Shown: positions 16,523 to 24,853 of the stretch, piece by piece
How positions within the stretch are numbered: position 1 is the first letter of the stretch
Layout: the number at the start of each line of letters is the position of its first letter
Made by a program: the position numbers and the translations under genes
Assembly (NCBI GenBank): GCA_003218305.1
Contig: QHMY01000079.1
Span: forward strand, 1 to 38,248
Reading direction: 5' to 3'
From: Verrucomicrobiota bacterium
Lineage (GTDB): Bacteria > Verrucomicrobiota > Verrucomicrobiia > Chthoniobacterales > UBA10450
Length of the DNA stretch: 38,248 nucleotides
The notes under the pieces: generated by a model
Seen by the model: the letters and a program-made list of their open reading frames with translations, nothing else
The model's database searches: none
What the model was told of the DNA's origin: nothing

Positions 16523-18628
16523 TTAACTCAGTCCGTCCTGCTCTTCAGCGCGCTGCTTCCGGGCCCGGCGCGCCCGGGAAACCCGTCGCAGCACCCAGCC
16601 AAAGCCGACTATCGCCAAAATCCACGGCGCAAGAAACGCGACCGCCACACCGATCATGCGCGCGCTCCACATCAACGCCGCGGCGCCTTGCCCAATGGTC
16701 CGGCGCAACGTGGCCATTATCCCCGTCTCCTCCGAAACGATGTTGCCCTGGCTGTAAACCTGGATCGTGATATCGGCGGGCGCGTCCGCCTGGTTCCCTT
16801 GCGCGTCCGGCCGGTCGTCGCGGCGAACCGCGACGTCTTCAACCTTTCCGAGCGCATTCAGCGACTGCATCAGTGCGTTGTAATTCTTCATCGGCACGCG
16901 CAGCGAAACATTGGCGTACTCACGTCCATTGGCGTCGCGCGAGAACGACGAGCTCCGGATGCGGCCGCTCTGTTTTTCCGCCAGGTCGCGGAGTTCCTTG
17001 GACTTGTCATTCACCTCGGAGGCACGAATCCGAAGGGTGGTTTGCTGCAACGCCTGCTCCTGTTCCTCTCGCGAGATCGTGATATTCAGCACTACCTTGT
17101 CGCGCTCGGTCTTCGCATCCTCACCGAGCCCTTCTCCACCCTGGGCGACACGTTCGGTCTGGACCTGGAAGTTCTCGACCCGGGCCATCGCTTTCACCCG
17201 CGCGATGATCGCTTCGCTCTCTTCCGGTGCGATCAACATGTAGACATAACCGGACACACGCCCCGTATTATCGCGGTTGATCTGGGCATTGGTGATCTGG
17301 ACCTTGGGCGAGGCGAGCGCCTTGATTTCGTTGTAGGTCTTCTCGACCTCCGGCGCGTAGAGGGCGAGTTGAGCCCTCTCCTTCAACAGGAACGCCGCGG
17401 GCACGTTCATGTTCTTCTCGGAAAGCTGGATTGTCACCGTGGCGAAGTTCACCTGGGAATCCATGAACTTGAGTTCGCCTTGCATCGTTTCGATCTCCTC
17501 GCGCACCCGCCCGAGCTCCTTTTCCACCTCAAGCAAGTCCGCCACGTCCTTGCTCTTCGTTTTTAGGATCTCGATTAACCGCTGCTCCATCAGGCGCGCG
17601 TTCTTCAGCCGCGATTCCGTATCGAAATAGGATTTCGTCACGTCTTCGGTGGTCAGGGCCTGGTTCTTCAACTCACCGAGCCCCCGCAGTTTCAGGAGGA
17701 ACTTGTCGAGATTGTCCGGGAGAACCTTGACCACGACCTGTCCGCTCAGTTTTCCGTTCGCCTGTTTTTCGGAGCTGCTGGTCGACACGTACCCTTTCTC
17801 TTCCGCGGCGAAGCTGGTGATTTTCTGCACGGTCTCTTCAAAACTAACGACCTCGAGTTCGGCGGTGGCGTTTCGGACCAGTTTACGATTTGCGGTGAGG
17901 CCGGCAGTGGTGGAAGCGGGCTCTTCTGGGGATTCCGCAGTGGTTTCGGCGGGTGTTTTCTGATCCTTTGTCTCGGCTTTCTTGGGTTTGGGAGCCGTCG
18001 ACGCCTGCTTGGTCAATACGTCTGCGCTGTAGACGGTGACGGGGAGCGCAGTCTCTGTCTCGGCTTTGTCCTGTGCGGGTGGTGGCGCAGGGTTTTGCGC
18101 CACTATTCCCGCGACGGTCGATTTGCTGGCCCCGAATATATCGGCCCCGCTCCCGGGCCCATCGGTTTTGTAAGCCAGTACCTCGGAATCGCGCGTCCGG
18201 CTGGACGGCGCTTTCGCGAACTCGGATCGCTCGTTGGACGTGGCATCTTCGCGGAGAGTTAGTGGCGCAGCGGATTCCCCGGTGAGCACGCGTCCCATCT
18301 GGACCATGCTGAGCAATAGCGCCGCGGCGGCGGTGAGCTGGACGGCACGGAGACGCACCAGATTCATCACCAGCTGAACCAGGCCCGTCCGTTGCGGAAC
18401 CCGATCGCGAAAGCGAGAAACCATCCGTTGCTCGAATCCGGTGTCGGCTTTCTTATCGGCGAGCGTTTCGTTGAGAAGTTTGTGCATATTTTTTTCCTCC
18501 TGGAAGGCCTGGCGACAGTCCGCGCAGTCGACGAGATGCGTGTGAAACGCATCGCGTTCCGCTGCGCTCAGTTCGCCGTGGAGATCGGCGGCGAGCAGCT
18601 CATCAATTTGTTCGTGAATCGTTGGCAT
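16523..18628 (-). CDS. Putative zinc-finger anti-sigma factor fused to tandem DUF4349-like domains
   Basis: N-term zf-HC2 motif 'HTHLVDCADC'; TM near aa 100; 'RKLVRNATAELEVVSFEETVQKITSFAAEEKGYVSTSSSEKQANGKLSGQVVVKVLPDNLDKFL...' and a second similar block 'TLRIRASEVNDKSKELRDLAEKQSGRIRSSSFSRDANGREYANVSLRVPMKNYNALMQSL'; C-terminal TM. Confidence 0.8.
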   Translation of the reverse strand: MPTIHEQIDELLAADLHGELSAAERDAFHTHLVDCADCRQAFQEEKNMHKLLNETLADKKADTGFEQRMVSRFRDRVPQRTGLVQLVMNLVRLRAVQLTAAAALLLSMVQMGRVLTGESAAPLTLREDATSNERSEFAKAPSSRTRDSEVLAYKTDGPGSGADIFGASKSTVAGIVAQNPAPPPAQDKAETETALPVTVYSADVLTKQASTAPKPKKAETKDQKTPAETTAESPEEPASTTAGLTANRKLVRNATAELEVVSFEETVQKITSFAAEEKGYVSTSSSEKQANGKLSGQVVVKVLPDNLDKFLLKLRGLGELKNQALTTEDVTKSYFDTESRLKNARLMEQRLIEILKTKSKDVADLLEVEKELGRVREEIETMQGELKFMDSQVNFATVTIQLSEKNMNVPAAFLLKERAQLALYAPEVEKTYNEIKALASPKVQITNAQINRDNTGRVSGYVYMLIAPEESEAIIARVKAMARVENFQVQTERVAQGGEGLGEDAKTERDKVVLNITISREEQEQALQQTTLRIRASEVNDKSKELRDLAEKQSGRIRSSSFSRDANGREYANVSLRVPMKNYNALMQSLNALGKVEDVAVRRDDRPDAQGNQADAPADITIQVYSQGNIVSEETGIMATLRRTIGQGAAALMWSARMIGVAVAFLAPWILAIVGFGWVLRRVSRARRARKQRAEEQDGLS

Positions 18629-18632
18629 AAAA

Positions 18633-19172
18633 TCAGGCGATGGACGCGAGTGTGGGTTTGAGTCGCCGGCGCATGACCCCGAGGGCGCGCCCGAGAATTC
18701 CGCGGAGGGCGCCGTTCGACACGCCCAGGGTTTGTTCGATCGTCGCGTAATCCAGGTCCTCGAAATAACGAAGTGTCACCGCGGTCCGGTGCAGCTCTGG
18801 CAACTGGGAGAGAGCGGCCTGGACTTCCGAATCAAGTTCGGCGCTCGCTGTTTCGGTCGGCCCGGCCACATCTGCCGACTCGAAGTCGTGGGGCAACGGC
18901 TCCGGACGCCGGCGCCGGGCCAGGTCGCGAGCGCGATGCCGGGCGATGGTCGAGATCCAAGCCGGAAACTTCTCCGGTTCGCGGACCCGCCAGCGTGATT
19001 TCCACGCTTTGACCAGCGTATCCTGGACGACGTCCTCCGCTTCCTCGCGGTTTTGAAGGATGCCGTAGGCGATCGCGAAAAGGTTGCGGCTGAGAGAGCG
19101 GATAATCATCTCGAAAGCATCGCGATCGCCCTGGATGGCGGCGCGGTAGAGGCCCTGTTCATTTGAGTCCAT
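18633..19172 (-). CDS. ECF-type RNA polymerase sigma factor (sigma-70 family)
   Basis: 'DAFEMIIRSLSRNLFAIAYGILQNREEAEDVVQDTLVKAWKS', 'LPELHRTAVTLRYFEDLDYATIEQTLGVSNGALRGILGRAL'; immediately upstream of the anti-sigma gene. Confidence 0.93.
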   Translation of the reverse strand: MDSNEQGLYRAAIQGDRDAFEMIIRSLSRNLFAIAYGILQNREEAEDVVQDTLVKAWKSRWRVREPEKFPAWISTIARHRARDLARRRRPEPLPHDFESADVAGPTETASAELDSEVQAALSQLPELHRTAVTLRYFEDLDYATIEQTLGVSNGALRGILGRALGVMRRRLKPTLASIA

Positions 19173-19307
19173 TACGTTGATCTACCAGCCTAGACGCACG
19201 AGGTGCCGGTTCCGCGCGACTTTTTTTGGAAATCTGTCTCGCCTAGAGGTCACGGAGAGTCAGAAAGGTTACCAAGGGTCGTCGTGAAGGCCCGGCGAGC
19301 CATGCTT

Positions 19308-19460
19308 GTCATCCCGAACCGCGCAGACGGCGAGGGACCTCACAGGCGCTCAAATGCTACCGCGACAAATGTGGCAGGTTCGGCGGACGACGCGCGATGT
19401 TACCCGTGTGCCACCACCTCGATTGGGAGGTCCCTCGCCGTCTCCGCGGCTCGGGATGAC
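19308..19460. repeat. ~153-bp imperfect inverted-repeat element, copy 2
   Basis: gtcatcccgaaccgcgcagacggcgagggacctc ... gaggtccctcgccgtctccgcggctcgggatgac. Confidence 0.92.
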
Positions 19461-19492
19461 AACGTTGTTCCCGCTGGATTCGGCTTCGGCCG

Positions 19493-20557
19493 TTACTTAA
19501 ATATCGAAACCGGGTTGCCCACGGTGACCATTTCTTTCACGCGGGCGGCATCCCAGTTGGCCGTGCGAATGCACCCGTGACTCGCGGCTCGGCCGATCGT
19601 TTCCGGGTTGTTCGTGCCGTGCACACCGACATGCGGCTTGTTCAGCCCAATCCAGAGAATGCCCACCGGGTTGTTTGGCCCCGGAGGAAGGTTGAAAAAC
19701 TGATCCGACTTGACCCCGTGATTCAGCACACCCTCGTCGTGACGGAATGTGGGCAGAGTGGCGATGCCAAGAATCTTCCACAAGCCCACCGGGGCGGGCA
19801 GAGTGGTCGATCCCGGTGTGATGGGAAACTCCGCCACGAGAGTTTTGTCATCGTAGATCAAAAGGAAGTGCTCCTTGGTGTCGATATAGACTTTGCGGTT
19901 GGCGTATTCCGGTTTGGCGGGCGCGAACCCTTCATGCAGATCCTCGATCTTGAACGGCAACACATTCGGCACCTTGACGGTGTCCCCGACCTTGAGCTCC
20001 TCCATCTTCACTCCCGGATTCAATTTCTTCAGAAACTCCTCCGCGGAATGGAACCGCTCCGCGATGAATTCCAGGAGCGAGCCGTACTTCATTCCCTTGA
20101 GTTTTGACTGCTCCGACGGTTTGGACGCGGTCGGTCCGACAAAGTTTTCCGCTTCCGGCGGAATGACGTAGTCGGTGTAGGCCTCGGGCACCTGATCGAT
20201 CAGGGATTGGTCCACCGCGCCGGTCTCAGCCAGACCGTGGGAGCGCTTGTAGGCCACGAGAGCCTTCCCGAAAAATTCGCCCATTCGGCCATCGATCTTG
20301 CCCGGCCCGAAGTAGTTGTTATCGAGAAAAATCTGGAGCTTAACGCTGGTCTCCTCGTCGTAATTCGGCAACGCCACCCGCACCTTGGGACCACGATCGG
20401 GCGGCGTCGCCGCGAGAACGGGCTTTGGTGTCGCCGCAGGTTCCGGTTTCTTGACCGGCTTCGCGGCGATGGTGGCAAACGCGAGTAAAATGACCAGGAT
20501 CCGAAAAGGCATCGCGAAGCTTTCTCCGTAATCAGGTTTCAAGCAACCCGTCATCAC
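19493..20557 (-). CDS. L,D-transpeptidase (YkuD) with peptidoglycan-binding domain
   Basis: 'GVHGTNNPETIGRAASHGCIRTANWDAARV' catalytic motif; N-terminal PG-binding-like and LysM-like ('LKVGDTVKVPNV') segments; signal peptide. Confidence 0.92.
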   Translation of the reverse strand: MMTGCLKPDYGESFAMPFRILVILLAFATIAAKPVKKPEPAATPKPVLAATPPDRGPKVRVALPNYDEETSVKLQIFLDNNYFGPGKIDGRMGEFFGKALVAYKRSHGLAETGAVDQSLIDQVPEAYTDYVIPPEAENFVGPTASKPSEQSKLKGMKYGSLLEFIAERFHSAEEFLKKLNPGVKMEELKVGDTVKVPNVLPFKIEDLHEGFAPAKPEYANRKVYIDTKEHFLLIYDDKTLVAEFPITPGSTTLPAPVGLWKILGIATLPTFRHDEGVLNHGVKSDQFFNLPPGPNNPVGILWIGLNKPHVGVHGTNNPETIGRAASHGCIRTANWDAARVKEMVTVGNPVSIFK

Positions 20558-21594
20558 CGATTGGCTCCGGCTGGGAACATAACTTTGTCCGGCTCGGCAT
20601 TCAGCGCGGCGAGAAGTTTCGGGATTAGCCGCGTCTTCACCGAACCGGATTCACGGGGCGGAACCACGTAGCGGACGATCGCATCGATCCAGGTGACTTC
20701 GTCGACCCTGAAAAAGACGCGTGGATGCGCGCGAACTTCCAGTTCGTTTACCGGCGTCTTGCCGAGCAGCTGACGATAAACGCCCACGCGCTCCTCCATG
20801 TCCTCGCCGATCTCTTCACCGACGATGCGTTCCATGGTTTGGGCAACAAATTGCAGGTCGCTTTGATACGCGATCTGGAATTTGATCTCGTTCCAGATGT
20901 AGGGGAACAGGGGCCACGAATAATTGTAAACGATCGAATCGAGCACCTTGGCGTTGGGGAACTTGATGATGCGTCCGCTCGGGTGATCCGTTGAAAGCAA
21001 CTGGCCCCCGAATTCCCACAGAGTCGTATCGATGTAGCTGACGTCGATGACGTCGCCGGTCGCGTCGCCGATTTTGATCCGGTCACCGACGCGGTAGGGC
21101 CGGCGGACCAGGATGTAAATCCAACCGATGAAACTCGACATCGGTGTCTGGACAGACAGGCCGACAATGACCGAGATAACGCCGACGGAAATGAGCGTCG
21201 TGTACCAATTCGCGAAGAAAATGGAGACACCAATCAGGGCGATCAGAATCCCGGCGACCAGATGCAGCACGCGCCGCAGGGTGAAGCGGGTAGAGAGGTC
21301 GGCAATTCGTCCGATGCCGTAAACCGACACGGCTTTGGCGATTCCCAGCACGACCACGATGAAAATGGTGCCGCGCACCGCGCGCTGGAGCAGATCGAGC
21401 TGAGCCTGGGGCAGGGGAATCAGTTTCCAGCCGAGTAAAAACGCGACCGCTACGCAGCCGAGCAGCACGAGGGCGTGCGTCACGAACCAGAGCTTGTCGG
21501 TTGCCTGCGCCTTCACCGTCGGCTTGCCACCGGTTTGGGCGAGGGCTTCGCGCACCTCCGTGTGTTGCGACAGTTCAGCAGCAGTCTCCGCCAT
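20554..21594 (-). CDS. Small-conductance mechanosensitive channel (MscS family)
   Basis: 'SVGVISVIVGLSVQTPMSSFIGWIYILVRRPYRVGDRIKIGDATGDVIDVSYIDTTLWEFGG'; ATGA overlap with the L,D-transpeptidase. Confidence 0.9.
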   Translation of the reverse strand: MAETAAELSQHTEVREALAQTGGKPTVKAQATDKLWFVTHALVLLGCVAVAFLLGWKLIPLPQAQLDLLQRAVRGTIFIVVVLGIAKAVSVYGIGRIADLSTRFTLRRVLHLVAGILIALIGVSIFFANWYTTLISVGVISVIVGLSVQTPMSSFIGWIYILVRRPYRVGDRIKIGDATGDVIDVSYIDTTLWEFGGQLLSTDHPSGRIIKFPNAKVLDSIVYNYSWPLFPYIWNEIKFQIAYQSDLQFVAQTMERIVGEEIGEDMEERVGVYRQLLGKTPVNELEVRAHPRVFFRVDEVTWIDAIVRYVVPPRESGSVKTRLIPKLLAALNAEPDKVMFPAGANR

Positions 21595-21782
21595 ACCTAT
21601 AAATCGAAGGAGGACAGGGGAGTGAGCGCCCCGGATGGATTGAACGGAGCGAGGAAAATTACGATTGTGGAGCGATTGATGGACGCCATTCTTGGGAGCC
21701 CGCTCGACCGCCCCGTGTTCACTTGAGCATCGGATTTAGCCGACTGGACACCGGAGTCTGCGCCGCCCACAATCGGGCTTCC

Positions 21783-22763
21783 ATGACTGTTACCCTCAAG
21801 CTCGGCACGGTGCTGACAAACCAAACCAATTACCTGTCCGGATTTAAGGCCCAGTTGCTTGTGAGGCAGACCGTCTTTCCTGCCACAGGGTTGTTCTCCG
21901 TAGTGGAAACGCAGGTCATCAGTAATCCGGGCCACGATATCACCGTTAACTTCGCCCAAAACGTGAATGGCCCTTTTCGGATGGTGATCCGGGACGGAGA
22001 CAACAAGCTGCGCTGGCGTTCCGTCGAATTGCAGCCGCATGCCGATGGCAGTCCTTTTCGATATTCCCTGGTGGCAATAGAGGAGGACCGAACAACCCTA
22101 ACGGGAAGTGACATGACCGCCACGCTGGACCTGCCGATCGTGGAAGACATTGACGGTCTGGATGAAGACCTCATCATCGAGAAAGTGACGGTAGTGGTGC
22201 ACGATGATCACATCACGGTCATGCCGAAAGGCAAGGTCGCCAAAGGTGACGACTGGACCATTTTGAAGTCGGATTTCGACATCAATTACAAGATGTCGTT
22301 GTCACGGAGCACCAGCGTAATACCGACCCAAATGGTGAAGGTCACCTCGCGAGATTTGCAGATGAACTTCTCCAATCCTGTCACCGGGATTGGGGCGAAT
22401 TGCGTGAGAGATAGCATCCGTGATCAGGTGAGCACCAGTATCCGGCGCAGCATTAATGACGCTATTGAGGATCAACTGCGCAACCAGGTGGCGGGCCAAT
22501 TTGGCGACAACAACCCGCTTAACAACGAAGTCTCGGCCACTGTTCTTTCGGTCGACGCCATCCAAACCGGGACAGAGAACATATCAGTCGGCGGAATAAA
22601 TCAGTCGTTTCCCGTCTTCAGTTTGCGCCTGGTGGTCGAGGCGAGCATTCCTTCGCAGCTCATAAGGGCACAAACTGGGGCACGCAGTGGGTGTTTTGGG
22701 ATGGTGTTGTTTCTGGCGGCATGCGCCGCCGGGACGGCATTGTTACTGGTGTTTGCCCTGTAG
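21783..22763 (+). CDS. Hypothetical protein with C-terminal transmembrane anchor
   Basis: ORF 21723-22763; ATG at 21783 (MTVTLKLGTVL) as alternative start; C-terminal hydrophobic 'FGMVLFLAACAAGTALLLVFAL'. No family recognised. Confidence 0.6.
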   Translation: MTVTLKLGTVLTNQTNYLSGFKAQLLVRQTVFPATGLFSVVETQVISNPGHDITVNFAQNVNGPFRMVIRDGDNKLRWRSVELQPHADGSPFRYSLVAIEEDRTTLTGSDMTATLDLPIVEDIDGLDEDLIIEKVTVVVHDDHITVMPKGKVAKGDDWTILKSDFDINYKMSLSRSTSVIPTQMVKVTSRDLQMNFSNPVTGIGANCVRDSIRDQVSTSIRRSINDAIEDQLRNQVAGQFGDNNPLNNEVSATVLSVDAIQTGTENISVGGINQSFPVFSLRLVVEASIPSQLIRAQTGARSGCFGMVLFLAACAAGTALLLVFAL

Positions 22764-22789
22764 TGAGTTGCCGCCCAGCGAACTAGCGG

Positions 22790-24853
22790 TCAGGACGCCG
22801 TCTTCACCCAGCAGCGCAGCACCTCCGCCACGCTCCAGGCTTGGGCGATACAGCCGCCGGCCGCGTGCGGCTCCAGAGCGTCGAACACTTCGCTGATCGT
22901 GCCGATACCATTTTCGTTCATGCTGTCAGGGAAGCGTTCGAGGAATTTTCGGGCCATGGATACATCCTGCGGGTACACTTTCAGCCAGGCGTCGATGAAC
23001 GGTCCGATTAGCCAGGCCCAGACGGTGCCCTGATGATAGGCGCCATCTCGCGAGCGAAGGTCGCCCCCATAAAGCGGTTTGTAATCGGGATGGTTCGGCG
23101 AAAGGGAACGAAGGCCGACCGGCGTCAGCAGTTCCCGCTCCGCCGCGTCCACGACCGCTCGCCAGCGCGCCTCTTCCAACACCGGGTGGTCGAGCGAAAT
23201 CGCAAACAGCTGGTTGGGCCGGCACGCCGGATCGTTCGCGCTGCCGCCGTCCACGTCCACCACATCATAAAGATGTCTCCCCTCCGCAAACCAAAAACGC
23301 CGGTTGAACGATTCGCGCGCGCGTTCCGCCTGCTCGCCGTAGCGAACGGCCGCGTCCGCCTTTCCCATTTCCCGGAGCCAGCCCTCGAGAAGTTTGAGCG
23401 CGTTAAACCAGAGCGCGTTGATTTCGACGGCCTTCCCGCGCCGCGGGGTCACCACCCAATCCCCCATCTTCGCGTCCATCCAGGTGAGCTGGTAACCTTC
23501 CTGCCCCTGGATGAGGAGCCCGTCTTTCGGATCGACGTGAATGTTGAATCGCGTTCCGCGCAAATGATGCTCGATGATGTCGACCAGGGTCGGCAGGAGC
23601 AGCCGCAGAGTGATGTGGTCGTTGGACTTGGTCAGGTAGCGTCCCAGGGCGTGGAAAAACCAGAGGGTCGCGTCCGCCGTGTGATAGAGCCCTTCCTTTT
23701 GCCGATCCGGAAACATGTTTGGGATCAAGCCGTCGCGGACGTAATGCGCGAAGGTCCGCAGGATGTACCCGGCCTCCAGGCATCGACCCGTGACGAGGGT
23801 TAATCCTTCCAGGCTTATCATTGTGTCGCGTCCCCAATCGGTGAACCAATGGTAGCCTGCCACGATGGTGCGAACTTCATCGCCGGCGGCATGAGCGCGT
23901 GCTGCTTCCTCGGCGCGACCGGCCGGCGTGATGACGTATTGGTCGCTGGCGAAGACCAACTCCGCGGCCACCCCCTCGCACGCGGCCGGTTCCGCATCCG
24001 CCAGCAGCCGCGCCCGGCGTTCCCGCTCGGAAGCGAGCACCTCCATGGGACTCAAAACATCGACGATGTCCCACGGTTCCGTCGAGGCGATCAGCGTGGC
24101 GGTCTTTTCCTCCGCCATATCCACCTGGAAAAACCCGGGACTCCAAAGCTGGCCCTCGTGCGCATAACCGCGGGCCTGTTCGGTGCGATAAACGACTTGG
24201 TGAATCTTGGTAGGCGCGATGGTGAATCCGGAGGCGCGGCCGCAGAGTCGCATGCGTAACGGCGGGAATTTCCGTTTGGCCGAAACGATTTCATAACGCT
24301 CATTGACCGCGCTGAGCTTGTAAGGCTCCGCCAAGGGCAGATCGACGGCATCTTCGTGATGACGAAAATGAAACGCTGGCCTGAGCTCGAGTTTTGGCGG
24401 CGGGCCGTCCCCGGCGATCTGGTAGCTGACGTGGACGGTGTTTTGGAGATGCGGCATGAGGACACGCTTTTCGATCATCAAATCGCGGACGTGGTAAGTC
24501 CAAACCGGCATGCCGTCTTCCAGCCGGAACTCGCGCAAGTATTCGGCGCCGTGCAGGTCAAGCTGGCCGCCCGCACGTTCCTCGGCGCCTAACGACACAA
24601 CCTCGTCGTCGAAGCGCAGAAATTCCGAGACGTGATTCCACATGACCACGCGGCCGAGCGGGGCCGGCAGGGCCGAGACGAGAATGCCGTGATATTTTCG
24701 CGTGACCGCCCCCGAGACAGTGCCGGAGGCGTAACCGCCGAGGCCATTGGTCACGAGCCATTCACGGTTAAGCAGAATTTCGCGTGAGGCTTGGGCGCTA
24801 TCCCAGCTCATCGAGCGGGTCACGATCGGAACATGATTGGTCAGTTCGTTCAC
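22790..24853 (-). CDS. Glycogen debranching enzyme (amylo-alpha-1,6-glucosidase, GDE_C family)
   Basis: 'EWLVTNGLGGYASGTVSGAVTRKYHGILVSAL', 'AGYHWFTDWGRDTMISLEGLTLVTGR', 'GTVWAWLIGPFIDAW'. GTG start at 24853, directly abutting the treZ stop. Confidence 0.92.
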   Translation of the reverse strand: MNELTNHVPIVTRSMSWDSAQASREILLNREWLVTNGLGGYASGTVSGAVTRKYHGILVSALPAPLGRVVMWNHVSEFLRFDDEVVSLGAEERAGGQLDLHGAEYLREFRLEDGMPVWTYHVRDLMIEKRVLMPHLQNTVHVSYQIAGDGPPPKLELRPAFHFRHHEDAVDLPLAEPYKLSAVNERYEIVSAKRKFPPLRMRLCGRASGFTIAPTKIHQVVYRTEQARGYAHEGQLWSPGFFQVDMAEEKTATLIASTEPWDIVDVLSPMEVLASERERRARLLADAEPAACEGVAAELVFASDQYVITPAGRAEEAARAHAAGDEVRTIVAGYHWFTDWGRDTMISLEGLTLVTGRCLEAGYILRTFAHYVRDGLIPNMFPDRQKEGLYHTADATLWFFHALGRYLTKSNDHITLRLLLPTLVDIIEHHLRGTRFNIHVDPKDGLLIQGQEGYQLTWMDAKMGDWVVTPRRGKAVEINALWFNALKLLEGWLREMGKADAAVRYGEQAERARESFNRRFWFAEGRHLYDVVDVDGGSANDPACRPNQLFAISLDHPVLEEARWRAVVDAAERELLTPVGLRSLSPNHPDYKPLYGGDLRSRDGAYHQGTVWAWLIGPFIDAWLKVYPQDVSMARKFLERFPDSMNENGIGTISEVFDALEPHAAGGCIAQAWSVAEVLRCWVKTAS

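Noticed and set aside
19203-19580. Small ORF 125 aa over the inverted repeat at 19308-19460
   Set aside because: Derived from repeat sequence; no homology-like motif or conserved start.
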